A stretch of 64,000 bases of DNA, taken from NCBI RefSeq assembly GCF_019424165.1, contig NZ_JAHZAA010000007.1:17884-81883 (forward strand), in the 5' to 3' direction. Position 1 is the stretch's first letter, and each line of letters opens with the position of its first letter. This DNA comes from Desulfovibrio sp. (lineage in GTDB: Bacteria; Desulfobacterota; Desulfovibrionia; Desulfovibrionales; Desulfovibrionaceae). Positions 28,825 to 36,942 of the stretch are shown piece by piece. The translations under genes were made by a program, and so were the position numbers. The notes under the pieces are model-generated. The model saw nothing but the letters and a program-made list of their open reading frames with translations. It had not been told where the DNA came from and searched no databases.

Positions 28825-29964
28825 ATGCCGCGCATTTCTTTTTTGTATACACTGCCGCGCACAGCGGCCGTCATTTTTTCCGCCACAGTGTGCATAGCTG
28901 CCCTTTGCGGCCTCACGGCAGCTTCCGCCGGGGCGCAGGTAACCCTGCTCGTTCCGAGCCAGCCCAGCATTGAGGCTCCGGCCAAAACAGAAAAGGCCGA
29001 GCCCGCAGGCAAACGCGACGACAAAAAGCAAGAAGCCAAGCAAGCCGCCGCCAAAACAGAAAAGAATACGGACACAGGCAAAAGCAAGACTGCGCCTGCA
29101 AAAACGGCCCCCCAGCCCACGGCTCCGGCCCAGGGACAGACCGCTCCCCCCGCTGCGGAACAGAACGCCGGACAAAATACGGCTACAACTGCCGGACAGG
29201 CCGCCGCACAGCCTGCGGAAGAGACACAGGCTCCGCCTCCCGCTCCCGAACTGCCTGCCATTGATGAGCAGGTGGATGTGCTTATCACCATGATGCGGCC
29301 CTTTCAGAATCAGGGGCTAGTCATGGATATGCCCCAGCTTTTCGCCGCATTGCGCTACGACAATGCCAGTCCCGTCAAGGACGGCCTCATCCAGCCCGAG
29401 CGGCGCGACCTTCTCGGCGATGTGGAAGAGATAGGCTATCTCGACCAGAAGGCATGGGGAGCAAACGTGGCCCTTGCCCATCCCGGCCTGTACCAGTTTA
29501 TCATTGAAGGCCGCCCCTGGTGGGATGCGACTCACGGGCAGTTCCTGCAACACTACGTCAAGGCAATGCTGCCCGTATACGGCGTGGAACGGGGATGGGA
29601 CCAGCCCGTGGGCCAGACCTTTGAAATCCAGCCCCTTGTCCGTCCTTTCGGGCTTACCGCCCCTGCCCTTTTCTCCGGCGTGGTTCTGCTGCACGGCAAA
29701 CCTTTGGCAAACGCCTCTGTGTGCATGTCCAGAATCAACACTGAAAAGCGCACAGTTCCCACGCAGTGGCATGAAGAAATGGCGGCCCGCTCCGACAAGG
29801 CAGGGCAGTTTTCCTTTGTTCTCAATCAGCCCGGCTGGTGGTACTGCATAGCCACAGCCCCCGGCGATCCCCTCAAAGGCCCTGACGGCCAGCCCAAAGC
29901 CCTCAACCTTGGGGCGGTATTCTGGCTTTATGTGGACGGCGCCGCCGATGCCCGCAAACGCTGA
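28825..29964 (+). CDS. Exported DUF4198-like protein (possible nickel-uptake component)
   Basis: A 379-residue exported protein: signal peptide residues 1-37 (VIFSATVCIAALCGLTAASAGA), then about 110 residues rich in Ala, Lys, Pro and Gln, then a globular domain with conserved Trp and Gly (GRPWWDATHGQF, GWWYCIATAPGDP). The latter resembles DUF4198 proteins, some of which are tied to periplasmic nickel or cobalt uptake. AGGAG precedes ATG 28825; the open frame reaches 100 codons further upstream into comF and is not real there. No transporter genes adjoin it, so the metal link is only a family hint. Confidence 0.65.
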   Translation: MPRISFLYTLPRTAAVIFSATVCIAALCGLTAASAGAQVTLLVPSQPSIEAPAKTEKAEPAGKRDDKKQEAKQAAAKTEKNTDTGKSKTAPAKTAPQPTAPAQGQTAPPAAEQNAGQNTATTAGQAAAQPAEETQAPPPAPELPAIDEQVDVLITMMRPFQNQGLVMDMPQLFAALRYDNASPVKDGLIQPERRDLLGDVEEIGYLDQKAWGANVALAHPGLYQFIIEGRPWWDATHGQFLQHYVKAMLPVYGVERGWDQPVGQTFEIQPLVRPFGLTAPALFSGVVLLHGKPLANASVCMSRINTEKRTVPTQWHEEMAARSDKAGQFSFVLNQPGWWYCIATAPGDPLKGPDGQPKALNLGAVFWLYVDGAADARKR

Positions 29965-30000
29965 TCCGGGGCAACATCCGGCCCCATTGCCGCCATTGCT

Positions 30001-30036
30001 CAGGCTCTCCTGAGGCAGACGCTTCAGGAGAGCCTG
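30001..30036. terminator. Perfect 13-bp inverted repeat after the DUF4198-like gene
   Basis: CAGGCTCTCCTGA and its exact complement flank a 10-nt loop. There is no T-run, so it may act as a 3' stabiliser or a Rho-assisted end. Confidence 0.65.
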
Positions 30037-30462
30037 GCGCATCCCACTGCAAGCAGTCTGCTGACTGCCCTGCCCGAACAGCCGTGGCCTCAAATACCTG
30101 TACAGATGCCCGCATTGTGATTGGCATCATTGTCGCCAGAAGCTTGTGCGCACAACACGAATGTTGCATGGCAATATCATGAAAAACATGCACTACAGGT
30201 AAAACATAGCAGTTGTTTCGAGTAAAAATTGCAGTGCATGGCAATATTTTCTATTGTAATTATTTTATTATTGAAAACAACAGTGCACACGAAAATCCAA
30301 ACCAACAACATAATAACCATAAATCAAAACCTTAAAATTAAGATAAAAATATCCTTACCATTATACTCACAGAAAAATAAATAAAACTAATACTATTTAT
30401 GAATGCACTATAAATTTTTATCATAATTATTTTTACTATTTTGATGTAAAATAGCATTTTTT

Positions 30463-30502
30463 AACATTGCAGAATTCATTTATTTTTTAGTATTGCAATG
30501 TT
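30463..30502. repeat. Inverted repeat in the AT-rich island
   Basis: AACATTGCA (30463-30471) and TGCAATGTT (30494-30502) are exact complements 22 bp apart. Confidence 0.6.
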
Positions 30503-30560
30503 TTATTTTCACTATACACCTTTTATGCTTCCTATTTTCAGCAAAGTTGATTTTGCGCTC

Positions 30561-30588
30561 TTGCCTTTTTTGTCACAATGTTTATAGT
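30561..30588 (+). promoter_or_regulatory. Candidate promoter of the Tim44-like gene
   Basis: TTGCCT, a 16-bp spacer and TATAGT, about 70 bp before the ATG at 30657. Confidence 0.4.
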
Positions 30589-30656
30589 CAGAAAGGCTGA
30601 TCAGACCGTGCGTCCAGCGCACCCTGCAACCAACAACCCCCTCCCGGGAGCTGTTC

Positions 30657-31583
30657 ATGAAATTGAGTGCCTTTCTGACCGCTGCGTTTTTTCTCTGCTG
30701 TTCCATCATGCTTGCCATGCCTGATTGCGCCGAAGCCGCCCGCATGGGCGGTGGACGTTCGTTCGGCAGCAAACCTTTTATGAGCACGCCCGCGCAAAAA
30801 CCTGCCATGCGGCAGGATACGCCCAGCGCTGCGCGCCAGCCCTCGGCTCAGGCCCAAGCCGCGCCCCAGGCCCCTCGCGCGGGCATGTTCGGCGGCATGG
30901 GCGGCCTTTTCGGCGGCCTTCTGGCCGGTACGCTGATCGGTTCCCTGCTGGGCGGCCACGGCTTTGCCGGCGGCGGCTTTATGGACATTATCCTTATCGG
31001 CCTGCTGGCTTTTCTGGGCCTCAAGCTTTTTGCCCGTTTCCGCAACCGGCAGGCTTCTGCAACGGCAGGGGCGCACGGGCAGCACGCCGACGGCTACAAC
31101 GACCGTATGCAGGGCATGCAGCGTGAATCTGCCGGGGCCAACGGCTGGGACGTGTTGCGCGGCAATGGCCAGGGGGCGGCAGCCCATGCGGCCGCCGGAC
31201 CCAATATTCCCATGCCCGAAGGATTTGATGCGGATGAATTTTTGCGCGGAGCCAAAATGGCGTATACCCGCCTGCAAAATTCCTGGGACAAGCGCGATAT
31301 GGACGACATCGCCCAGTTCACCAGCGCTGCGGTACAGCACGCTGTTCGTGAACAGATGGATGCCGACCCCAGCCCGAGCAATACCGAAATATTGCTGGTG
31401 AACGCGCAGTTGCTTGGCGTGGAAAATGAAGGCAACGAGCAGTTTGCCCAGGTCTTCTTTGATGTGCTGCTGCGCGAAAGCCCGGACCAGCAGGCTCCGT
31501 CCACTGTTCGCGAAGTATGGCACTTCATGCGCCCAGTCCAGGGCGGCAGCTGGAAGCTGGACGGCATTCAGCAGGTAGAGTAG
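30657..31583 (+). CDS. Tim44-like domain protein, membrane anchored
   Basis: A 308-residue protein. A signal-like N-terminus (residues 1-27) ends at AEA; then comes a Gly/Met-rich segment and a hydrophobic segment (GLFGGLLAGTLIGSLLGGHGFAGGGFMDIILIGLLAFLGL, residues 83-122) that is probably one or two TM helices. The last 120 residues (FLRGAKMAYTRLQNSWDKRDMDDIAQFT to the end) are a Tim44-like domain. Bacterial members of this group are usually membrane-associated and of unknown role. GGGAG precedes the ATG. It ends in its own terminator. Confidence 0.82.
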   Translation: MKLSAFLTAAFFLCCSIMLAMPDCAEAARMGGGRSFGSKPFMSTPAQKPAMRQDTPSAARQPSAQAQAAPQAPRAGMFGGMGGLFGGLLAGTLIGSLLGGHGFAGGGFMDIILIGLLAFLGLKLFARFRNRQASATAGAHGQHADGYNDRMQGMQRESAGANGWDVLRGNGQGAAAHAAAGPNIPMPEGFDADEFLRGAKMAYTRLQNSWDKRDMDDIAQFTSAAVQHAVREQMDADPSPSNTEILLVNAQLLGVENEGNEQFAQVFFDVLLRESPDQQAPSTVREVWHFMRPVQGGSWKLDGIQQVE

Positions 31584-31626
31584 AATAATCATACCGCACT
31601 GGCGGATACACGTTTGTAGACACTGT

Positions 31627-31656
31627 GCCGGAAGCCTTTGGCTTCCGGCTTGTTTT
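31627..31656 (+). terminator. Intrinsic terminator of the Tim44-like gene
   Basis: GCCGGAAGCC pairs with GGCTTCCGGC around TTT, followed by TTGTTTTT. Confidence 0.9.
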
Positions 31657-31675
31657 TGGCAACATTGGAGATTTT

Positions 31676-32071
31676 ATGAAAAACTATGTCGCAAAACACG
31701 ACAAGCTCATGCAATACCTGCAAATGACCATTGAAAGCGCCAGCCCTGAATTCGCCCGGGTGAGCATGCCCCTTACCGAAAACCACAGAAACGGTATGGG
31801 CTGCGCCCACGGTGGAGCTATCTTTGCTCTGGCGGACGTAGCCTTCGGGGCGGCAGCCAATGCGGGTAAAGATACGGGAGTGGTCAGCCTTTCCACCACC
31901 ATCGAATTCCTGCGGCCCGGCAAAAGCGGCCCTCTGGTGGCTGAAGCCCACGTGGTACGCCGCGGGCAACGCATACAGAATTATGACATAAAGGTTTTCG
32001 ACGGCTCCGGCGACCTTATCGCACAATGCATGGCCGCAGGATACCAGACAGACATCCAGCTACCGGACTAG
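31676..32071 (+). CDS. PaaI-type hotdog-fold thioesterase
   Basis: A 131-residue hotdog-fold enzyme expected to hydrolyse acyl-CoA thioesters. The family motif NGMGCAHGGAIFALADVAFG carries the usual HGG turn, followed by STTIEFLRP and EAHVVRRGQRI. GGAG precedes ATG 31676. The start lies only 20 bp after the terminator of the gene before, so that hairpin is in its leader. Acyl-chain preference cannot be read from the sequence. Confidence 0.88.
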   Translation: MKNYVAKHDKLMQYLQMTIESASPEFARVSMPLTENHRNGMGCAHGGAIFALADVAFGAAANAGKDTGVVSLSTTIEFLRPGKSGPLVAEAHVVRRGQRIQNYDIKVFDGSGDLIAQCMAAGYQTDIQLPD

Positions 32072-32112
32072 GAACAGCTTTTAACCAAACAAGTTTGCTC
32101 CAGGAACAATGA

Positions 32113-32176
32113 AAAGTGGGGTTTTGGCAACAGGCGTTTACCTTTACGGTATTTGACTGAAGCCAAACCCCACTTT
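32113..32176. terminator. Long inverted repeat between convergent genes
   Basis: AAAGTGGGGTTTTGGC pairs with GCCAAACCCCACTTT, one bulged T, across a loop of about 33 nt. Placed between the convergent thioesterase and alcohol dehydrogenase, it probably ends transcription in both directions. Confidence 0.65.
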
Positions 32177-32212
32177 GTCACAGATACAGGATAAAAAGAC
32201 TACCTGGAGCCC

Positions 32213-33424
32213 CTAGGCCATGGGCCGCAAAGAGTTCATATAGATGCGGGCAACATGCTCGCGCGTGGCCTTTACTGGAGCCACGGAAAGCAGCAGGCCC
32301 AGGGATGGCGTCTGCTCCACCAGGTCGCAGAACTTGTCCACATCAGCTTCGCTTACGCCCAGGTCCTGAAGCTTCTGGGTCACGCCCAGGCCAAAAAGCC
32401 ACTGCTCCACTGCCTTGGCGGCCGCGTCAGCCTCTTCTGGCACACCTGCAAGGCCGGGCGCGATGGGTTCCAAAATATAGGCCAGCACACCAGCCCGTGC
32501 GGCGTAGCACTCCTTGATGACCGCTGGTAACAGCACTGCCAGCCCCAGCCCGTGAGACAAATCCGGGCTTACGGCGCTCAGGGGGTGCTCAAGCGCGTGA
32601 GTAAAGTGCAACAGCCCGTTGTCAAAGGCCACGCCAGCCTGAAGAGCGGCAAGGCTGAGTTCGTAGCGGGCTTTGAGATCGGTGGGATTTTCCAGAGCCT
32701 TGGGCAGCCAGCCATGTACAAGGCGGATGGTTTCTTTGGCCAGGTTCACGGCAAAGGGATTGGAAACCGTTGTGGTGGCGGCCTCCACCACATGATTGAC
32801 CGCATCAATGGAAACATATCTGGTCTGATCTTCGGACAGACCGGTCATCAATGCCGGATCGTCAATGGCAAAGCGGGGATAGATGCAGTCGTAGGCAATG
32901 GCGGGCTTGTAGTTGAGCTTGGTGACTGTGGCTACGGCAAAACGGTTCACTTCGCTGCCTGTGCCGTGTGTCAGGTTGATGGCAATGATGGGCAAAGCCT
33001 TTTCCGGCGTAAAGCGGAAGCAGTAGATATCTTCGCCGGTCTTGCCGGGGTTGGCCAGCAGAATGGCCGCGCTCTTGCCACAGTCGATGGGGCTGCCGCC
33101 GCCTATGCAGATGACTGCGCCCGCGTTGATGGTGCGCCCCAGCTCGGCGGCTTCGTCCACGCTGTCTGTTGTGGGGTTGGGGGTAACGCGGTTATACAGC
33201 GCCAGCGTGATGCCATGCTTTTTGGCCGCGGCCTCAACCTTGTCCCACGCTCCGGTCACCTTGTAAGAACGGCCGCCGCTGACACAGAGAATGGACGATA
33301 TGCCTTCGTGCTTCATCTGGGCCAGAATATCGTCAATCTTGTTGATGGCACCCACGCCGAGATAAACCGTCGTCTTGACGCGTATTTCCTGAACAGTGTC
33401 ATAATTGCAACTTTCATCCCACAT
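32213..33424 (-). CDS. Iron-containing alcohol dehydrogenase
   Basis: A 403-residue group III alcohol dehydrogenase, NAD(P)-dependent with a metal in the active site. The nucleotide motif GGGSPIDCGKSAA lies near residue 108, and the metal-ligand region shows DAVNHVVEA and HALEHPLSA, with a further His in SHGLGLAVLLP. A perfect AGGAGG lies 6 bases before the ATG. It is a single gene with a promoter region that holds a small palindrome. In sulfate reducers such enzymes oxidise ethanol or reduce aldehydes; the substrate is not determined here. Confidence 0.92.
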   Translation of the reverse strand: MWDESCNYDTVQEIRVKTTVYLGVGAINKIDDILAQMKHEGISSILCVSGGRSYKVTGAWDKVEAAAKKHGITLALYNRVTPNPTTDSVDEAAELGRTINAGAVICIGGGSPIDCGKSAAILLANPGKTGEDIYCFRFTPEKALPIIAINLTHGTGSEVNRFAVATVTKLNYKPAIAYDCIYPRFAIDDPALMTGLSEDQTRYVSIDAVNHVVEAATTTVSNPFAVNLAKETIRLVHGWLPKALENPTDLKARYELSLAALQAGVAFDNGLLHFTHALEHPLSAVSPDLSHGLGLAVLLPAVIKECYAARAGVLAYILEPIAPGLAGVPEEADAAAKAVEQWLFGLGVTQKLQDLGVSEADVDKFCDLVEQTPSLGLLLSVAPVKATREHVARIYMNSLRPMA

Positions 33425-33774
33425 GATAACCTCCTAGGGTATCAGCATTTCCTGTGGCGGCCGTAATGCTGCCGCAGGATTTGTTATTTTTTTCACATAT
33501 TTTTATACTCCCAATCTGAACGGGAGTAAACTTCATTGAGCACACAATCATATTTTTTTACTGCACGCCTGCCTGCTTTCCCAGCATGGCAGTGGCCGCG
33601 CTGCGTCGAAAAATCAGCCCACCCATGCCGGGCGCGCATCACGCCGTTGCTACAAGCCCTGTTCCAGGTACTTGTGCCGCGCCGCGGCACTTCCATTTTA
33701 CCCCTGTCCGGCCTACTGTGGCGGCACTGACACTACCGCCACAGCAGGCTGTAAAAAAGACAAAGGAGAACGCC
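33425..33774. promoter_or_regulatory. Divergent region between adh and the DksA-like gene
   Basis: About 350 bp. TACTCCC (33506-33512) and GGGAGTA (33522-33528) form a 7-bp palindrome about 80-105 bp upstream of the alcohol dehydrogenase start, a possible operator. The rest shows nothing clear. Confidence 0.45.
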
Positions 33775-34041
33775 ATGGCAAGCGGTTGGACCGGTGACGG
33801 TGCGGTACAGGACCAGATTCAGGACTCCATCAACGATGAGGTTGCCCGCGCCCGGCGCAACCTGCCCAAAGGCGAAAGTCTGAGCCACTGTGAGGAATGC
33901 GGCGAAGAAATACCCCAGGCCCGGCGCGACGCCCTCCCCGGCGTACGCCTCTGCATCGTCTGCCAGCAGGAAGCCGACAAGGAGCAACAGGCCGTTTCTC
34001 TTTACAACCGGCGCGGCAGCAAGGACAGCCAACTGCGGTAG
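33775..34041 (+). CDS. DksA/TraR-type zinc-finger protein
   Basis: An 88-residue protein with a C4 zinc finger (CEEC, then CIVC 21 residues later) of the DksA/TraR type. This short form lacks the long coiled coil, like TraR/YbiI. Such proteins bind the RNA polymerase secondary channel and adjust transcription. AAAGGAG precedes ATG 33775. It lies about 100 bp before folC on the same strand. Confidence 0.88.
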   Translation: MASGWTGDGAVQDQIQDSINDEVARARRNLPKGESLSHCEECGEEIPQARRDALPGVRLCIVCQQEADKEQQAVSLYNRRGSKDSQLR

Positions 34042-34142
34042 ATGGTCTTTTGCGGCGGGCGGCGCATCCACCCGACGGCGCTTCAGGATTGAACCTCTCT
34101 AAAACGCTGACAGTTGCACGCCTTTGCGTTACCGTACTGTGC

Positions 34143-35462
34143 ATGAAGCACTTTTTCAGCGATTTTTCCCAGATTCAGCGCCACCTTGACGGCCTGGGGC
34201 TTTTCCATATGGACATGGGCCTTGACCGTATGCGGCGCGCCCTGTCCCATCTCGGCCTTACCCGCCCTCCTTTTGTGACGGTGCAGATTCTGGGTACCAA
34301 CGGCAAAGGCTCCACCGCGGCCTTTCTTTCCGCTCTTTGCCAATCCCACGGGCTGCGCACGGGTCTGTACACCTCGCCGCACTTTGTCTGCCCCACGGAG
34401 CGCATCCGCATTGATGGCCGCCCCTGGCCGCAAGACCGGTGGCCTTCACAGGCAGATAAAATCATGAATGCCGTGCCGGAACTGACCTATTTTGAATTTC
34501 TTACGGTGCTGGCTCTGCTGGCTTTCAAAGAAGAACAGGTTGATGTGGCCATACTGGAAGCCGGGCTCGGCGGCAGCTACGATGCCACCACGGCCGTCAG
34601 CGCGGACCTGACCTGCTTTACCCCCATAGCTATGGATCACAAGGATGTGCTCGGCGCAGACCTTGCCGCCATCGCAAAGGACAAGGCAGGGGCCATCCGC
34701 CGGAATGTGCCGGTCTGCGCAGCCAGGCAGTTTCCGCAGGCCGCCAGCGTGCTTGAAAATACCGCTGCCGCCTGCGAGGCTCCGCTCATCTGGGCCGATG
34801 CCCTTGAAGATCCTTTCGTGCCGGGGCTTGCAGGGCCTCACCAGCGTGACAATGCTGCTCTGGCCCTCACAGCATGGCGGCGGCTGGCTCCCATGCTGGG
34901 TAAAAATCCCGCTGATGCCGCGCTGCAACAGCAGGGCCTGGCCCGCGCTTTTGTACCCGGCCGTCTACAGGCCATTCCCGCCACAGACGGCCTGCCCCCC
35001 CTGCTGCTGGACGGCGCGCACAATCCGCATGGCATGGCCGCTCTGATCACCGCCCTGCGGCAAGCAGACGTGCGGCCCGCTGCCGCTGTTTTTTCCTGTC
35101 TGGGGGATAAAGACTGGCATTCCGTTGCGGGCATGCTCAAAAAAGCACTCGGGCATACGCCCGTTTTTATACCGGCCCTGCATAATCCCCGGGCCGCCGA
35201 TGTGCGCGATATTGCCGCATTTTTCAATGCCATTCCCCCGGCCACGGCCCTGGCCGTACCGGCCACGGCGGAATCCACGCAGGGTGCGTGCAACAGTCTT
35301 GCGCAGGCACTGGCCCAGGCCGCCGACTGCGCCCGGGCCGACGGCAACAACCGCCCGGTACTGGTCACAGGCTCGCTCTACCTGCTGGCCGAATTTTTCA
35401 GCCTTTTTCCCCGCCACCTTTTGCCCGCAGCCGACGCATACGGGAGACCCCCCCATGAATAA
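34143..35462 (+). CDS. folC: Folylpolyglutamate synthase / dihydrofolate synthase
   Basis: Adds glutamate to dihydropteroate and folates. 439 residues with the Mur-ligase-type ATP loop VQILGTNGKGSTAAFL (near residue 45), the folate loop SPHFVCPTERIRI, and the C-terminal domain with LLLDGAHNPHG. ATG 34143 has no strong ribosome site; the open frame extends 82 codons further over the DksA-like gene but without family similarity. Its last codons overlap the selA start by 8 bases, so folC and selA are coupled. Confidence 0.92.
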   Translation: MKHFFSDFSQIQRHLDGLGLFHMDMGLDRMRRALSHLGLTRPPFVTVQILGTNGKGSTAAFLSALCQSHGLRTGLYTSPHFVCPTERIRIDGRPWPQDRWPSQADKIMNAVPELTYFEFLTVLALLAFKEEQVDVAILEAGLGGSYDATTAVSADLTCFTPIAMDHKDVLGADLAAIAKDKAGAIRRNVPVCAARQFPQAASVLENTAAACEAPLIWADALEDPFVPGLAGPHQRDNAALALTAWRRLAPMLGKNPADAALQQQGLARAFVPGRLQAIPATDGLPPLLLDGAHNPHGMAALITALRQADVRPAAAVFSCLGDKDWHSVAGMLKKALGHTPVFIPALHNPRAADVRDIAAFFNAIPPATALAVPATAESTQGACNSLAQALAQAADCARADGNNRPVLVTGSLYLLAEFFSLFPRHLLPAADAYGRPPHE

Positions 35463-36882
35463 TCTCTTCCGCTCCATTCCCGCGGTGGATCTGTGCCTTA
35501 CGGCCCTCGGCCAGACCGACCCTACCCTGGTGGAAGCCCCACGCGGCCTGATGCGCGACCTTATAACAGAATTCTGGGACAAAAAGCGCCACGAAATACG
35601 CGAAGGGCATTACAAAAAAACCGAACAACTGACCCTTGACGCCTGCCTGCCCGAACTCATGACACATGTACGTACAGGCCTGCGCAGCCGCTTCCGGGCG
35701 GCGCTCAACGCTACCGGCGTGGTGGTGCATACCAATATGGGGCGCTCCGTGCTTGCCAAAGAAGCGCGTGAAGCGGTCATTACCGCCGCCACCGGCTATT
35801 GCAATCTGGAGCTGGACATGCAAAGCGGCGGCCGGGGCAGCCGCCACGCCCTGGTTGAAGACCTGCTGTGCCGCCTGACCGGTGCGGAGGCCGCCCTTGT
35901 GGTCAACAATAACGCCGCTGCCGTGCTTCTGGTGCTGGACACCTTCTGCAAAGGCGGCGAAGTGGTTGTTTCACGCGGCGAACTGGTGGAAATCGGCGGC
36001 AGCTTCCGCATCCCCGAAGTGATGGAAAAAAGCGGAGCCATGTTGCGCGAGGTGGGAGCTACCAACCGCACCCACCTACACGACTACAGCGCGGCCATAA
36101 ACGAAAACACCCGCGCCCTCATGCGGGTGCACACGTCAAACTACCGCATTGTGGGCTTTCATTCCGCCGTGCCGCTGCCCGAACTGGCAACGTTGGCGCG
36201 ACGGCATGATCTGCCCCTTATTGAAGACCTTGGCAGCGGCAGCCTGACAGACTTTTCTTCCTGCGGGCTGCCCGATGAGCCAACCGTCCCCTCGGTGCTG
36301 GCACAAGGGGCAGACATCGCCACATTTTCCGGCGACAAGGTGCTTGGTGGCCCGCAGGCGGGCATTATCGCAGGGCGTAAGGACATGATCGACACACTCA
36401 AGCGCAATCCGCTCACCCGCGCCCTGCGCTGCGACAAACTCTGCCTGGCCGCACTTGAGGCCACACTGCGCCTCTATCTTGACCCTGAAAAAGCCCGTCA
36501 AAAAATTCCCACCCTGCGCATGATCTGCCGCCCGGCCGAAGAACTGGCCCGCGCGGCCCGCGCCTTGGCCGCAGCGCTGCGCAAGGGATTTGCCGACCCG
36601 TCGACACCCTGCCTTGTAAGCCTGCGGCCCGATGTTTCGCGCGTGGGCGGCGGGGCGTTTCCGCAGTACGACCTGCCGACGACACTTGTGTGCCTCAAGC
36701 CTGAAAATTGCAGTGCAACAGCTCTCAAGGCGGCCCTTCTGCGTACAGACCCGCCCCTCATAGGACGGCTGGAAGACGACTGCTTCTGCCTTGACCCGCG
36801 CACCCTGACCGCCGAGGACAGACCCGCGCTGCTGCGCGTGCTGCGCGAGGCTCTGGCTTTGGCCGCAAAAGAGATTATATAG
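35455..36882 (+). CDS. selA: L-seryl-tRNA(Sec) selenium transferase
   Basis: Converts seryl-tRNA(Sec) to selenocysteyl-tRNA(Sec) using selenophosphate and pyridoxal phosphate, as a large ring-shaped oligomer. The 475-residue length fits. The PLP lysine is Lys295 in FSGDKVLGGPQAG, the same number as in E. coli SelA. The N-terminal tRNA-binding helices are present (MNNLFRSIPAVDLCL). GGGAG precedes ATG 35455, which overlaps folC. Its partner tRNA gene is at 8069; selB and selD were not seen in this window. Confidence 0.96.
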   Translation: MNNLFRSIPAVDLCLTALGQTDPTLVEAPRGLMRDLITEFWDKKRHEIREGHYKKTEQLTLDACLPELMTHVRTGLRSRFRAALNATGVVVHTNMGRSVLAKEAREAVITAATGYCNLELDMQSGGRGSRHALVEDLLCRLTGAEAALVVNNNAAAVLLVLDTFCKGGEVVVSRGELVEIGGSFRIPEVMEKSGAMLREVGATNRTHLHDYSAAINENTRALMRVHTSNYRIVGFHSAVPLPELATLARRHDLPLIEDLGSGSLTDFSSCGLPDEPTVPSVLAQGADIATFSGDKVLGGPQAGIIAGRKDMIDTLKRNPLTRALRCDKLCLAALEATLRLYLDPEKARQKIPTLRMICRPAEELARAARALAAALRKGFADPSTPCLVSLRPDVSRVGGGAFPQYDLPTTLVCLKPENCSATALKAALLRTDPPLIGRLEDDCFCLDPRTLTAEDRPALLRVLREALALAAKEII

Positions 36883-36942
36883 GCGGTACTGACCGCAAAA
36901 ATGACAGGCCTGCCGCCCAGGCAGACCGTAAAGGAAAACAGC

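Larger units (their letters stand above)
29965..30656. other. Long intergenic region with AT-rich island
   Basis: About 690 bp. It starts with the inverted repeat at 30001-30036, then changes sharply at about 30190 to very AT-rich DNA up to about 30540, unlike any neighbour. It includes the inverted repeat 30463-30502 and a candidate promoter at 30561-30588 for the next gene. No gene was seen. Confidence 0.6.

Noticed and set aside
28970..29240. Tandem repeat in the DUF4198-like gene
   Set aside because: Low-complexity Ala/Lys/Pro/Gln linker without a fixed repeat unit.
30190..30540. Replication origin in the AT-rich island
   Set aside because: No cluster of DnaA boxes (TTATNCACA type) and no dnaA, dnaN or parAB genes nearby.
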